From Isosphaera pallida ATCC 43644 (lineage in GTDB: Bacteria; Planctomycetota; Planctomycetia; Isosphaerales; Isosphaeraceae): DNA of 64,000 nt. Made by a program: the position numbers and the translations under genes. The notes beneath the pieces are model-generated. The model was not told where the DNA came from. It saw only the letters and a list, made by a program, of their open reading frames with translations, and made no database searches. The DNA lies in NCBI RefSeq assembly GCF_000186345.1, contig NC_014962.1:744001-808000 (forward strand), given 5' to 3'. Shown here piece by piece: positions 27,717 to 37,874 of this stretch (within the stretch, counting starts at the first letter, position 1; every line of letters starts with the position of its first letter).

Positions 27717-27745
27717 AGTATACTAATTACCCATAAAAAGGTGAA
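27717..27745 (-). promoter_or_regulatory. candidate sigma70-type promoter of the FtsH-like gene
   Basis: On the minus strand, -35 TTCACC (27740-27745, 4 of 6 to consensus), a 17-base spacer, then -10 TATACT (27717-27722, 5 of 6). The region is clearly more AT-rich than its surroundings. It lies about 100 bases upstream of the FtsH-like start codon. The -35 box overlaps the first copy of the GTGAATCA repeat. Confidence 0.5.
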
Positions 27746-27766
27746 TCAACGTGAATCAGTGAATCA
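27741..27766. promoter_or_regulatory. three direct copies of GTGAATCA, candidate operator
   Basis: GTGAATCA occurs exactly at 27741-27748, 27751-27758 and 27759-27766 (TGATTCAC on the minus strand). The copies span the -35 region and the 20 bases upstream of the candidate FtsH promoter, a typical place for a repressor or activator to bind side by side. No regulator can be assigned; the degenerate NtrC-like protein encoded at 30441-31949 is one neighbour worth considering. Confidence 0.6.
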
Positions 27767-27850
27767 GGTTGGACGATAGGGAGCGGGGTGGCGTGCTGGA
27801 GCGTGTCGAGAGAGTGGGGGTAGTTACGGTTCCAGCCCGCCGTTGGGAGA

Positions 27851-28441
27851 TCAGACTTCGAGGACGATGGTAACCGCGCCGGCGTCAGGATTCTCGGAAA
27901 TTTCCTTGATTCGGCCCATTGCGGCGGCTTTGCGTTTGAGGGCTTCGACGGTCACCCGATTGACCACTTGATCGAGTTCGATCCTCAGATCGCCAAGTTC
28001 GCGTTCGAGTTGATCGGTGACTTCGCGTTGCAGTTGGCTGGACTGCTTGCGAGCGGTTTCCTCCAATTCCTTGAGGAGATCCGCGCGGAGTTTCCGAGTG
28101 AGGTCGAGTTCGCCCCGCTTACCGAGATCGGTGTCGGTTATGCCGATCTTGCCGCCTTCGAGTTCGGTTTCCCGTTCCCGTTCCAGACGCACGACCACCT
28201 CGCCGGAGCGGGGATCAATCTCGACGACCAGTCCATCCTCGCGCGCTCGCGCCAAGGGTCCGTGGGGTTGCGTTGGGTTTGTCGGGACGAAGCCTCGGTG
28301 TGCGAGTTCGTCAGCTAGGAGCGAGGCCATCTGGTCACGTGGTAGGAGGTCGAGGAGCTCCAAGCGTGTCGAGACCCGGTCCTCCCCTTTGAGGGTGGTT
28401 CGCAGACATTCCTTGACTTCGATGCGATAGGCTCGACTCAT
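27851..28441 (-). CDS. FtsH-array component, MSRAYRIEV-type protein
   Basis: 196 residues from the ATG at 28441 (the frame is open to 28501). The N-terminal part reads MSRAYRIEVKECLRTTL, then LELLDLLPRDQMASLLADELAHRGF, then a strand pair LVVEIDPRSGEVVVRLERE. The second half is a long charged helix (LTRKLRADLLKELEETARKQSSQLQREVTDQLERELGDL, given in pieces: ADLLKELEETARK, LQREVTDQLEREL) likely to form a coiled coil, and the last strand is GAVTIVLEV. No enzyme motif is present. From memory it resembles a domain defined as an FtsH ternary system component (an 'X1'-type domain), which would make it a marker of the system. It lies 232 bases upstream of the FtsH-like gene. Confidence 0.65.
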   Translation of the reverse strand: MSRAYRIEVKECLRTTLKGEDRVSTRLELLDLLPRDQMASLLADELAHRGFVPTNPTQPHGPLARAREDGLVVEIDPRSGEVVVRLERERETELEGGKIGITDTDLGKRGELDLTRKLRADLLKELEETARKQSSQLQREVTDQLERELGDLRIELDQVVNRVTVEALKRKAAAMGRIKEISENPDAGAVTIVLEV

Positions 28442-28558
28442 AAACAGGTCTCGGCTCAACGCGACGGGTTGGGGGGATGAGGTTTGGGTGCGTGCGGGCA
28501 AAAGGCAAGGCGAGGCGAGGCGATGGGAGCAGGGGCGGCGAAGATCAGGAGATCGCGA

Positions 28559-29728
28559 TCATAACGTGGATCGACCGGCGGATTCCGCCGGGTTGGATCG
28601 CGGCGGCGTGGTGGAGAGGCCGACGGCGCCGAAGTCGAGTTCGCGGAGCAGATTGGCGGCGGTGGCGACTAGGGAATCGCCTTGTTCCTCCTCCCAGCGG
28701 GCTTTCCAAAATTGCGAGGCGGTGTAGTCGTCGTCGAGGTAGCCGACGCGGCGGGCCTGAGCGTTCCAGTGTCCCAGACGCTGCAGCGCGTGGGGGAGGA
28801 CCAGTAGCTGTTCGTAGAGGGCCGCGCGATCGGCCAGACGCAGCCCGCTGAAGTCGAGTTCCCGGCCCCACCAGCGGGGCGAGTCAGCCACTGGCAGCAC
28901 CTGGCGCGCGATCGGCAGCAGGTACAATCCCAGATCGCGCCGGTTGGCCTGGTCAAGGGCGTCAAGGAACCCATCGAGGGTTTCCCGTTGCCGGGTCGCG
29001 AGTGTCTCGACCTCATGGCGTCGAATTGAGCGGTGTTTGACCCATTCGGCTTGCACTCCGTTGCGGATTGCTTCGTCGCGGAGCAGTTCCAGCAATGCGC
29101 TGAAGTCGGGTTGGGCAAGGGCCGCGTGGAAGTCGGGCAAGGGGATTGGGGTATCGTCGTCGGGGGGGCGATCGAACGCCTGAGGGATGACCCAGCGGGT
29201 GAGAGGCTGGGCCAAGATCAGGGGTTGGCCGGCCCAATCACGAATTCGCGCTTGGTTGGGGAAGGTTTTGAAGGCCAGCCAGAACACCAGTTGGTCCCCC
29301 AAGGGGAGGGGACGAACGGGGAGTTCGTTGCCGAACCGCCAGGGGTGGCGGTTGGTTCCAGGCGGGCGTGGTTCATGGTAGCTCAGATGAACCAGGAACT
29401 CGAAGGTAGCTTCGCTGAACCGCAGGACTGGCAAGGACGGAAGCTCCCATCCTCGACTCATCCGACTCTTGCCGGTGTTGGGGTTCCAAACGGGGCGTTG
29501 TTGCCAGGCAGCGCGTGCCAACAGGGCCACGAGTCCTTGACTGAGGGTTTGTTTGACCAGTTCGACTGCGTCGGTTCCGAAGCAACGGGGGGGGGCAATC
29601 TCTTGATCGAGGAGGCCGAGGACACGATGAACCTGACCGACCCCTACCAAAGCGCGCGCGACCAGGACCAGTCGTTGTTCCACGACGGAGACGACACGGA
29701 CGCAAGGCGATTCGGGTGAGGCGCTCAT
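28559..29728 (-). CDS. unknown protein at the head of the FtsH/MoxR array
   Basis: 389 residues from the ATG at 29728 (the frame is open to 29767). Mostly helical and acidic/aromatic, with no signal peptide or membrane segment. Recognisable stretches are VSVVEQRLVLVARALVGVGQVH near the start, HPWRFGNELPVRPLPLGDQLVFWLAF in the middle, and WWGRELDFSGLRLADRAALYEQL and FWKARWEEEQGDSLVATAANLLRELDFG near the end. No catalytic motif was recognised. It is the first gene of the run of same-strand genes that includes the FtsH-like, MoxR and vWA-like genes (117 bases before the 196-residue gene), so it is probably a further component of that system. Confidence 0.6.
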   Translation of the reverse strand: MSASPESPCVRVVSVVEQRLVLVARALVGVGQVHRVLGLLDQEIAPPRCFGTDAVELVKQTLSQGLVALLARAAWQQRPVWNPNTGKSRMSRGWELPSLPVLRFSEATFEFLVHLSYHEPRPPGTNRHPWRFGNELPVRPLPLGDQLVFWLAFKTFPNQARIRDWAGQPLILAQPLTRWVIPQAFDRPPDDDTPIPLPDFHAALAQPDFSALLELLRDEAIRNGVQAEWVKHRSIRRHEVETLATRQRETLDGFLDALDQANRRDLGLYLLPIARQVLPVADSPRWWGRELDFSGLRLADRAALYEQLLVLPHALQRLGHWNAQARRVGYLDDDYTASQFWKARWEEEQGDSLVATAANLLRELDFGAVGLSTTPPRSNPAESAGRSTL

Positions 29729-29841
29729 GGTGGTATTGTACGCGCGGCGGCACCCCTGGGACCACACATGCGACGACCGATTGCGACGCGACCGGGTTGG
29801 GGCCGTCGGGTCGATTGGGTCGCGTGTCGTTTGGGACGCTC

Positions 29842-30444
29842 TTATGCGTCTTCCAGAGTGAGGCTAGTAGGCCTGAGGGGATAAGGCGGGCGGGCGGCCG
29901 CGGCCTCGGCCAATCGTTCCAGCGCCTCCTCGGATGTGGAGGCGACGAGTAGGCGGGAGCGTTGCGTGGCGGAAACGAAGCCCGCTTCGGAGGCGCGATC
30001 CAGGAAGCCGATCAGGGGATCGAAAAAGCCGGCGATGTTGAGCAGGGCCAGCGGTTTGTGATGAATTCCCAGCACGCCCCAGGTCCAGACCTCGAAGAGT
30101 TCCTCCAGCGTGCCCAGGCCACCTGGAAGGGCGAGGAAGGCGTCGGCCAATTCGCTCATGAGGGCTTTACGCTCGTGCATCGAGCCGACGATCCGCAGAT
30201 CATTCAAACGGTCGTGGGGAACCTCCCGACTGAATAGGCCGCGCGGCAGCACGCCGATGACCTCGCCGCCCTGCTGCAGCGCTGTATCGGCGAGGATTCC
30301 CATGAGGCCGACCCGCGTACCTCCGTAGACCAGTGTGTACCGCTTCGCCGCCAAGCGTTCGCCTAGCCGTCGCGCCTCCTGGTGAAAGACCGGGTCCCGA
30401 CCCGGCCGCGATCCACAAAAGACGCATACCCGTTGAATGCTCAT
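29842..30444 (-). CDS. LOG-family nucleoside-5'-monophosphate phosphoribohydrolase
   Basis: 200 residues with the LOG signature: VCVFCGSRPG at the N-terminus, YGGTRVGLMG, and the active-site PGGLGTLEELFEVWTW, preceded by MHERKALM. The family cleaves the N-glycosidic bond of nucleoside monophosphates (AMP or cytokinin riboside monophosphate) to release the base and ribose-5-phosphate. The closest everyday annotation is a TIGR00730 Rossmann-fold protein. Its ATG overlaps the stop of the upstream regulator gene (ATGA, 30441-30444), so the two are translationally coupled. It ends 113 bases before the FtsH/MoxR array. Whether it acts in nucleotide salvage or belongs to the array is unknown. Confidence 0.9.
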   Translation of the reverse strand: MSIQRVCVFCGSRPGRDPVFHQEARRLGERLAAKRYTLVYGGTRVGLMGILADTALQQGGEVIGVLPRGLFSREVPHDRLNDLRIVGSMHERKALMSELADAFLALPGGLGTLEELFEVWTWGVLGIHHKPLALLNIAGFFDPLIGFLDRASEAGFVSATQRSRLLVASTSEEALERLAEAAAARPPYPLRPTSLTLEDA

Positions 30445-31949
30445 TGTGATTCGTCGCTTTTCCGGTCGGAAACTTGGGATTGGGATGAGGTGGTTTCATC
30501 AGCGTGGTGGTGGTTGTCAAGACACGCGGAGCCTGCCGCGGGGTCGCAGCCGGTTTCACGCAACCGCCGCAGGAACCGCGCTCTTGACAGTCCCAGCCAG
30601 GCGGCGGCTTTGGATTTGTTGCCGCGCGCCAAGGTTAGCGCCTGGGTCAGCCAATGACGCTCGACCCATTTCAAACGCTCCTCGAGCGGGACTGGCTTGA
30701 CTTGGGGCGGAGGATGCGCCGCGCCCAGAGCTCCTTGAATCGAACGGGGCAGGTCGGCCGCGCTGATCGGATCGCCTAAACCGGAGCGTCGGGCCGCTTC
30801 GATGACGTGGAGGAGTTCCCGCACGTTGCCCGGCCAATCGTAGGAGGTTAGGATCGTCAGCGCCTCGGTGTCGAAGCCGGAGGGACAACGTCCCGGCGCG
30901 CGGTTAGCCCGCTCTAGAAGGGCTGAGGCTAGTGCCGGCAGCTCGTCGAGCCGTTCCCGCAAGGGTTCTAGAGGGATGACGAGGGTGGAGAGGCGGGCCA
31001 GTAAGTCGTCGCGCAACCGTCCCTCAGCGACCGCTTGGGCGGGGTCGGTTCGGGTCAGGCTGATGAAACGGGCGTTGATCGCCTCGAACCGCGCGAACTC
31101 GTTGACCAGTCGGGCTTGAAGATCGCGGGCGAGGGCGGCGGGTTCGATCAGCAGGATCGTCGCGCCCCGCGCGATCGGCGGCGGGGAGCAGGGCATGGCG
31201 GGCGAGTCTGGTGGCGGTCCTAACAGGCTTTGCTCCATGAGATCGGTGGGCAGGGCGGTCGCGTCGAAGGGCAGCAACGGGGTCTTGTTGCGGGGAGCGG
31301 GGGACAGCTCATGAATCGTGCGGGCGACCAGGCGTTTGCCCGTCCCGGGCTCGCCCACGATCAGCACCGAGGCCGAACACGCGGCTGCGACTTCGATGCG
31401 ACGGCGCAGCAGGTCGAACCGTGGTCCCGCGCCCACGAGACCGCGGGTGGCTTGACGTTGTTCCCGTCGCGCCCGAGCTTCGGCGGCGAATTGCTGGATG
31501 GCCTCGGCGACGGCCTGTTCCGCGGGGTCGTGATGGGCGGTCGCGTGGCTCGGATCCAACGGGGGTACGGGGCGAAGAATCGCTAGCCAATGGGACCACG
31601 CGCCGGCTGAGTCGCGGAGGGGAACCCAAGTGATCAGGCGGTCGTGAGCGTCGCCGTCGCGGTCGGGAATCCGCACCCGCCGGGTTGTCGCCGCGAGGTC
31701 GGCTTGGGAGGTGTTCAGCCGGGGCGGGCTCAGACAGCGCGCTAACAGAACCAGGGACTCGTTGTCGTGGTGGAACCGCGGGCGGCAGCGCAAGTTCCGC
31801 GCGATTTCCCAGGGCCAGCCGGTCAGATCTTCCCACACCGGGTTGACCGCCACCAGCCGACCGGTTCGGGACACCACCGCGATGGGTTCGGAGGACCGGA
31901 TCAAGAGTCGCCCAAAGCGACCACCCAGCTTGCCACGACTTGACGACAC
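30441..31949 (-). CDS. PAS-AAA+-Fis regulator, degenerate NtrC type
   Basis: 502 residues from a GTG. The N-terminal PAS domain (IRSSEPIAVVSRTGRLVAVNPVWEDLTGW, residues 17-45) is followed by a helical linker and an AAA+ domain with Walker A GEPGTGKR (199-206). The family-specific parts are lost. No GAFTGA loop is present, and the Walker B segment reads TILLIEP (264-270) where NtrC proteins have LFLDEI, so the Asp is gone. The C-terminal parts are intact: YDWPGNVREL (370-379) and a Fis-type helix-turn-helix (LARGNKSKAAAWLGLSRARFLRRL, 440-463). ATP may bind but sigma54 activation is unlikely; it may instead repress or sense. It overlaps the LOG gene by 4 nt. Confidence 0.75.
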   Translation of the reverse strand: MSSSRGKLGGRFGRLLIRSSEPIAVVSRTGRLVAVNPVWEDLTGWPWEIARNLRCRPRFHHDNESLVLLARCLSPPRLNTSQADLAATTRRVRIPDRDGDAHDRLITWVPLRDSAGAWSHWLAILRPVPPLDPSHATAHHDPAEQAVAEAIQQFAAEARARREQRQATRGLVGAGPRFDLLRRRIEVAAACSASVLIVGEPGTGKRLVARTIHELSPAPRNKTPLLPFDATALPTDLMEQSLLGPPPDSPAMPCSPPPIARGATILLIEPAALARDLQARLVNEFARFEAINARFISLTRTDPAQAVAEGRLRDDLLARLSTLVIPLEPLRERLDELPALASALLERANRAPGRCPSGFDTEALTILTSYDWPGNVRELLHVIEAARRSGLGDPISAADLPRSIQGALGAAHPPPQVKPVPLEERLKWVERHWLTQALTLARGNKSKAAAWLGLSRARFLRRLRETGCDPAAGSACLDNHHHADETTSSQSQVSDRKSDESQ

Positions 31950-32031
31950 CGCGTTGAGGCTCCTTCGCCACCAATTGTGTTTGAATGTGATTGATTCAAT
32001 CTCGAAGAGGGAGTGGACGGGTCGATATCGT

Positions 32032-33669
32032 TCACACTGGCAACACCACCTGGATGAGGGTTTGGAGGACCAAGGTAAACATTCCCCCCAGCATGATGAG
32101 ACCAGTGGCCTTGAGGCCGATTGCTAGGGCCGGGCCGATTGCCGTCAGAAGCGTCGGCAACAACGGCAGCCACAACCGGGCCACTTCGCTGAGGTTGCGT
32201 CCGGAGACGTTCAAAAGGGTCAGTGTCAGCAGGGTCGTTATCGCCACTGCCGGAAGCCAGGCGCGATTCCGACTGATTGGCTGGGAGGGGACCGTCCCAC
32301 GCTCGACTAGACCCACCGCGCCGACCGCCAGACCGGCGACGATCGCCACGGCGGCCACCGGGCCGACTGCCACCGCCGCCTCCAGTGGATTGATTAGAAC
32401 CCAAGCGGCATAGTCGCGGGGATACTCTTCATAGAACCGGGCGTGGTTGGCCAGGTTGGCCCGCCAGATCGTTAAGAGGTCGCAACCCCAGACCCACGCG
32501 GTCAATCCGGTCCAAGCCGCGAAGCCCAGGCCAATCCAACCGAGAGCTCGCACAGTTCGGCGTCGCTTCGACCGGGTTCGCCCAAGCCACGTTAGCACCA
32601 ACGCCACGTTGAACCCAACGGCCAGGAACGCCAACGTGCAGGACATCCCCACCCCCAACAGCATCCCCGCGCCCACCGCCAAGATCGCGTTGGTCCACCC
32701 CCAACCAGTCCCGCGGAACTCCCACGCCAGAACCGCCGCGGTGGTCGCGCCGACGGCCAGCAACGGGTAGAGCGTGTCGGAAACCGGCTGAAACAGGATG
32801 GGGGCCGGCGCGACCGCCCACAGACCGATCACTCCAAGCGAAGCCGCCGCGTCGAGACCACCGATGCGGGCCAGTGTGTATAGCGGGATCGCCGTTGCCG
32901 CCGAAGCCGCCAATGTGAGCCAACCCAGCAAGACCACGGCCGCGTGGTCGCTCGGTTCCAACTGGGTCGCCCGAGGCCAGACCCTCAACGCCTGACGAGT
33001 CGGCGAGGGCGCGGTCGTCAGCAACCAGGAGGTCAGGTCAGCCCGGTGGCGGCAAAGGTCGCGGACCCCGCGGCACAACACGAAGAGGCCGGGAGGATGG
33101 GTGCCGATGTGCAAGGCGTCTTGATGGGGAATCCAGGAGTCGTAGTCCTTGAGGAAGGCGGTGAAGTCCTCCACCTCCGCCGCCAGGTCGTAGTAGCCGG
33201 TCGAACCCGTGCTGAGGGTGACGAACACCCATTTTTCCAGGCCGTGACCCACCGGCGCGGCCCACTGGATCGCCAACTGGACCATCAACGCTGAGGCCGT
33301 CGCCAACACGACCATCCCCACCTCCGCGGCGCGTCGCGGTCGTTCTTGTTGCCCTGACCCGGCGGTTCGCTTGGCCCAGTGGATCAGAAGGCCGAGTAGG
33401 AGAGTGTGGATCACCACGCCCGCAATGCCGATCACGAACCGATCCGGCTCGACTCCCAGACGCGGCCGTAACCATTCCCACTCGCCGGGCACTCCCAAAG
33501 GAACCCACTTGGACCCGATCACCACCAAACACGCGAGACCAACCCCCCCCGCCACCACCAAAATAGCCCAGCCGACCGCCGCGCAGGGGGCGCGGTGATC
33601 CGCCGACGGCGTCAATGGCGTGGGTGGTGGTGGCGCTGGCGACGGCGACGGCGTGACTGACGCATCCAT
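32032..33669 (-). CDS. polytopic membrane protein, GT-C-like
   Basis: 545 residues with about ten hydrophobic segments. After a Pro-rich start the first segments are VGWAILVVAGGVGLACLVV and FVIGIAGVVIHTLLLGLL. A periplasmic loop contains STGSTGYYDLAAEVEDF and DALHIGTHPPGLFVL, with an HxGTHPPG pattern like acceptor loops of GT-C mannosyltransferase-type proteins. Late on, RNLSEVARLWLPLLPTLL is another conserved-looking patch. No catalytic DxD is obvious, so glycosyltransferase function is only an inference from topology. It lies 41 bases downstream of the next gene (33711-35360) on the same strand, so the two may be co-transcribed. Confidence 0.65.
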   Translation of the reverse strand: MDASVTPSPSPAPPPPTPLTPSADHRAPCAAVGWAILVVAGGVGLACLVVIGSKWVPLGVPGEWEWLRPRLGVEPDRFVIGIAGVVIHTLLLGLLIHWAKRTAGSGQQERPRRAAEVGMVVLATASALMVQLAIQWAAPVGHGLEKWVFVTLSTGSTGYYDLAAEVEDFTAFLKDYDSWIPHQDALHIGTHPPGLFVLCRGVRDLCRHRADLTSWLLTTAPSPTRQALRVWPRATQLEPSDHAAVVLLGWLTLAASAATAIPLYTLARIGGLDAAASLGVIGLWAVAPAPILFQPVSDTLYPLLAVGATTAAVLAWEFRGTGWGWTNAILAVGAGMLLGVGMSCTLAFLAVGFNVALVLTWLGRTRSKRRRTVRALGWIGLGFAAWTGLTAWVWGCDLLTIWRANLANHARFYEEYPRDYAAWVLINPLEAAVAVGPVAAVAIVAGLAVGAVGLVERGTVPSQPISRNRAWLPAVAITTLLTLTLLNVSGRNLSEVARLWLPLLPTLLTAIGPALAIGLKATGLIMLGGMFTLVLQTLIQVVLPV

Positions 33670-33710
33670 CCCAAAGGGTCCATCGTCAACGTCAACAGAT
33701 TGGATTCAAA

Positions 33711-35360
33711 TCAGGGTTGACCCTGGAGTTGGTCGAAATAGCTTTGGATGTGTTTCTTGACGCTGGCGGGGATTTTCTGGGTGGTGATCGCCTCGATCGC
33801 CTCGATCCGGGCCGCTTCAGTCGCTTCGACGCCCGTCAGGACGCTCTCACCCCGAATGGACTGGCCACGCGGCCCTAAACCTTCGATGACCCCTTTGCCC
33901 TTAGTGAGTTGTTGCTTGACGGTGGTGTCATAAAGGTTGGTGTCGTCCGGCGCGATAGGGCGTTTTCCTTCGCCTTGACCCCGACCAAGGCCGTCGCCCT
34001 GTCGCCCGCTGGAATTACGGCCCAGGCCGAAGCTACCCAGACCTTCGCCCAAGCGGTTCGCGCCGTCGTTGGATAGACCGTTCTTGGCCTCGGCCAGATC
34101 GGACATCGCCGCGTCCAGCGACTCGATTTCCGAAAGCGCTTGGGCCATCTCTTCAAGTTGGGCTTGACTCATCTGAAGCTGTTGCGCCGCCTTCTGCATG
34201 TCTCCCTGACGCATGGCCTCGGCCGCCTGGGCAAGTTGGTCGGCCATCGTTTTGAGTTGGTCGAGGTTGGCCTGCTGACGGTCGAGCTTGGCCATTTCCC
34301 GATCGAACTCCTGCTGGCTGATTGCTCCCGACTTGCGCGCTTCGTCAAGTTGCTTGCGCTTCTCTTCAAGGTTGGCTTGTTTTCGCAGTTCCTTGCTCAT
34401 TTCCTGGAGTTGATTGGTGAGCGCTTGCTTGTCCCGCGCGCTCATCTCGTTGGGCTTGGTCAGTTTCTCGACCAGCGTTTTGACCGTCTCCGCAGCCTTC
34501 TCGGGATCGCCGTTGGCCAGGTCCTTGGCGAGTTGCTCGGCCGGACCCTCTTGGGAGAGGGCGGCCATTCGCTCCATTTGTCGTGCCATGTTCTCGACGC
34601 TTTCCAATTGCTCGCGCCGCTGCTTAGCCACGTCGATGAGTTTGTTGAGATTGGCGAGCGCTTGCTCTTGACTTTGTGGAGCCTCAGGCTTTTTGAGACG
34701 ATCCAATCCTTGTTCGATTTCTGCTAGAACCTTGGCGGTTTCGGCTTGTTTCTCATCGAGTTGTTCGCGGCGCTGGGCGAGCCGCTTTTTGAGGTCGTCA
34801 GTAGTTTTGGCGAGGTGTTCGGGGTCGATCGGGGTGGTTTTGGGCGGATCGGAGCCGGCTTGAGCGAGTTGGTCGGCGAGGTCGGCAGGCAGGAAACCGG
34901 CCCCGACGGCCAAGAGGCCTGCGACTGCGGCCCACCAGGCGCGGCGGGAGGGCAGCACGCCGAAGCGTGACGTTAATTCGAGGTGTTCGATCCGCCGGGC
35001 GGCGTCGGCCAGGACAGCGCGCCCAGCGGGGGTGTCGCGCAGGTCGCTGGGCAGAGCCAGAGCCGAACTGAGTCGTTCGTTCAGGTCGAAGGCGTGGTCG
35101 ATCGCGACGGCGGCATCCAGGCGGCTGGGACCAGAGACCAGCGTGACCAACGCGGCGATGAACGCGGCGACACCCAACGCCACGCTGGGGACTAGCCAGG
35201 TCGGCCCCAGCCAATCGGGACGGCCTGCCAGGTGAAAACCAACCGTGACAACCGTGGCCAGCAGCAGGCAGATGGTGGCGGCCACCCAGCTGACTGCAAG
35301 GAACCGCCTCACACGAAGGCGGCGATGAACCCGGCCCACCGCGGCTTCCATCACCTCCAT
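33711..35360 (-). CDS. membrane protein with long coiled coil
   Basis: 549 residues. The ATG at 35360 has GGGAGG (35368-35373) seven bases upstream, which decides the start. Three hydrophobic segments sit in the first 160 residues (FLAVSWVAATICLLLATVVTV, LVPSVALGVAAFIAALVTLV, AVAGLLAVGAGFL). About 230 residues of charged heptad-like helix follow, with Gln/Lys/Glu-rich runs (KKRLAQRREQLDEKQAETAK, KELRKQANLEEKRKQLDEAR). A Gly/Arg-rich spacer (about 440-480) precedes a C-terminal domain starting DDTNLYDTTVKQQL. The layout is membrane anchor plus cytoplasmic coiled coil. I recall similar planctomycete proteins near MoxR-type ATPase genes, but function is not known. Its promoter must lie upstream of 35360, near atpC. 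Confidence 0.65.
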   Translation of the reverse strand: MEVMEAAVGRVHRRLRVRRFLAVSWVAATICLLLATVVTVGFHLAGRPDWLGPTWLVPSVALGVAAFIAALVTLVSGPSRLDAAVAIDHAFDLNERLSSALALPSDLRDTPAGRAVLADAARRIEHLELTSRFGVLPSRRAWWAAVAGLLAVGAGFLPADLADQLAQAGSDPPKTTPIDPEHLAKTTDDLKKRLAQRREQLDEKQAETAKVLAEIEQGLDRLKKPEAPQSQEQALANLNKLIDVAKQRREQLESVENMARQMERMAALSQEGPAEQLAKDLANGDPEKAAETVKTLVEKLTKPNEMSARDKQALTNQLQEMSKELRKQANLEEKRKQLDEARKSGAISQQEFDREMAKLDRQQANLDQLKTMADQLAQAAEAMRQGDMQKAAQQLQMSQAQLEEMAQALSEIESLDAAMSDLAEAKNGLSNDGANRLGEGLGSFGLGRNSSGRQGDGLGRGQGEGKRPIAPDDTNLYDTTVKQQLTKGKGVIEGLGPRGQSIRGESVLTGVEATEAARIEAIEAITTQKIPASVKKHIQSYFDQLQGQP

Positions 35361-35586
35361 TGGTTCGCCTCCCTCACGCCGGTTAGGACGTGGATGGCTT
35401 TACGATTGTTCCGGCCCCCGGTTGTCGGAACGCCGTCGTGTCAAGCGTCCTGAAACCACGCCATGTTCGCATGGTTACTCTAGACCCATGCACCACCCGC
35501 TTCAAGAGGCCGCGTCCCAACGTGTTCAGAGCGGCGAACGCCGCGAAAGGACGGGACTTGGGGGCGTGGCGCGGGGTTGGGAGGGG

Positions 35587-36039
35587 TCAGGTGGAGGTGG
35601 ATTTTCGTTGAGCGGCCTTGGCAGCAAGGCGTCTGAGGGCGCGGGCGCGGGCGAGGATGCGGTCTTTGTCCTGACGATCCTTGAGGGTGGCGGCGGGGCG
35701 GGAGGCGGCCAGTTCAAGGTCGCGGTGGGCCAATTCGGGGTCGATCCCGGACGCGGCCATCGAGCGGCTGGTCAACACGGTGACGAGACCGGGTTTGACC
35801 TGAACGAAGCCGCCATCCACGAAGTAAGCGCGGCTGACCGCGCCGGCGCGGAGTCGCAACTCGCCGTGGCTGAGCCGACCCACGATCGGTTGGTGGCCGG
35901 GCAACACGCCGAGTTCGCCGTCGAGTAGCGGTAGGGCGACGAAGTCAACGACCTCCTCCAGCACCACTTTTTCCGGGGTGACGACGAGAAGTTTGAGCGT
36001 CTTCTTGGGAGGGGGTGCAGACGTGGAAGCGGTGGACAT
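35587..36039 (-). CDS. atpC: ATP synthase F1 epsilon subunit
   Basis: Rotor-stalk subunit that regulates ATP hydrolysis. 150 residues from the ATG at 36039 (the frame is open to 36060). The N-terminal beta-sandwich has LVVTPEKVVLEEVVDFVALPLLDGELGVLPGHQPIVG, read in pieces, with the hallmark ELGVLPGH, followed by SHGELRL and AYFVDGGFVQV. The C-terminal helical hairpin is present but lysine- and alanine-rich (LARARALRRLAAKAAQ). It is the last gene of the atp operon; the next same-strand gene (33711-35360) is unrelated. Confidence 0.95.
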   Translation of the reverse strand: MSTASTSAPPPKKTLKLLVVTPEKVVLEEVVDFVALPLLDGELGVLPGHQPIVGRLSHGELRLRAGAVSRAYFVDGGFVQVKPGLVTVLTSRSMAASGIDPELAHRDLELAASRPAATLKDRQDKDRILARARALRRLAAKAAQRKSTST

Positions 36040-36248
36040 GGCCAGGGTCTCGACGGTCAAAACGGGGAGCCGACGACGGGCGACGAAGCAAACCGTTCAC
36101 TTCCCCCTCCTTCGCGTTCACTCCGTTGGGGTTGGGGCGGGACGGATGGAGGGGGAAACGGAACCGTGGTGGAGTGAAGGCAGTGAGACGAAACCTGGAG
36201 AGGAAGGGAGGAGCCGACGCCGCGACGGCAAGCCCAGGGTCGGGCGAG

Positions 36249-37874
<1,626 letters not shown>

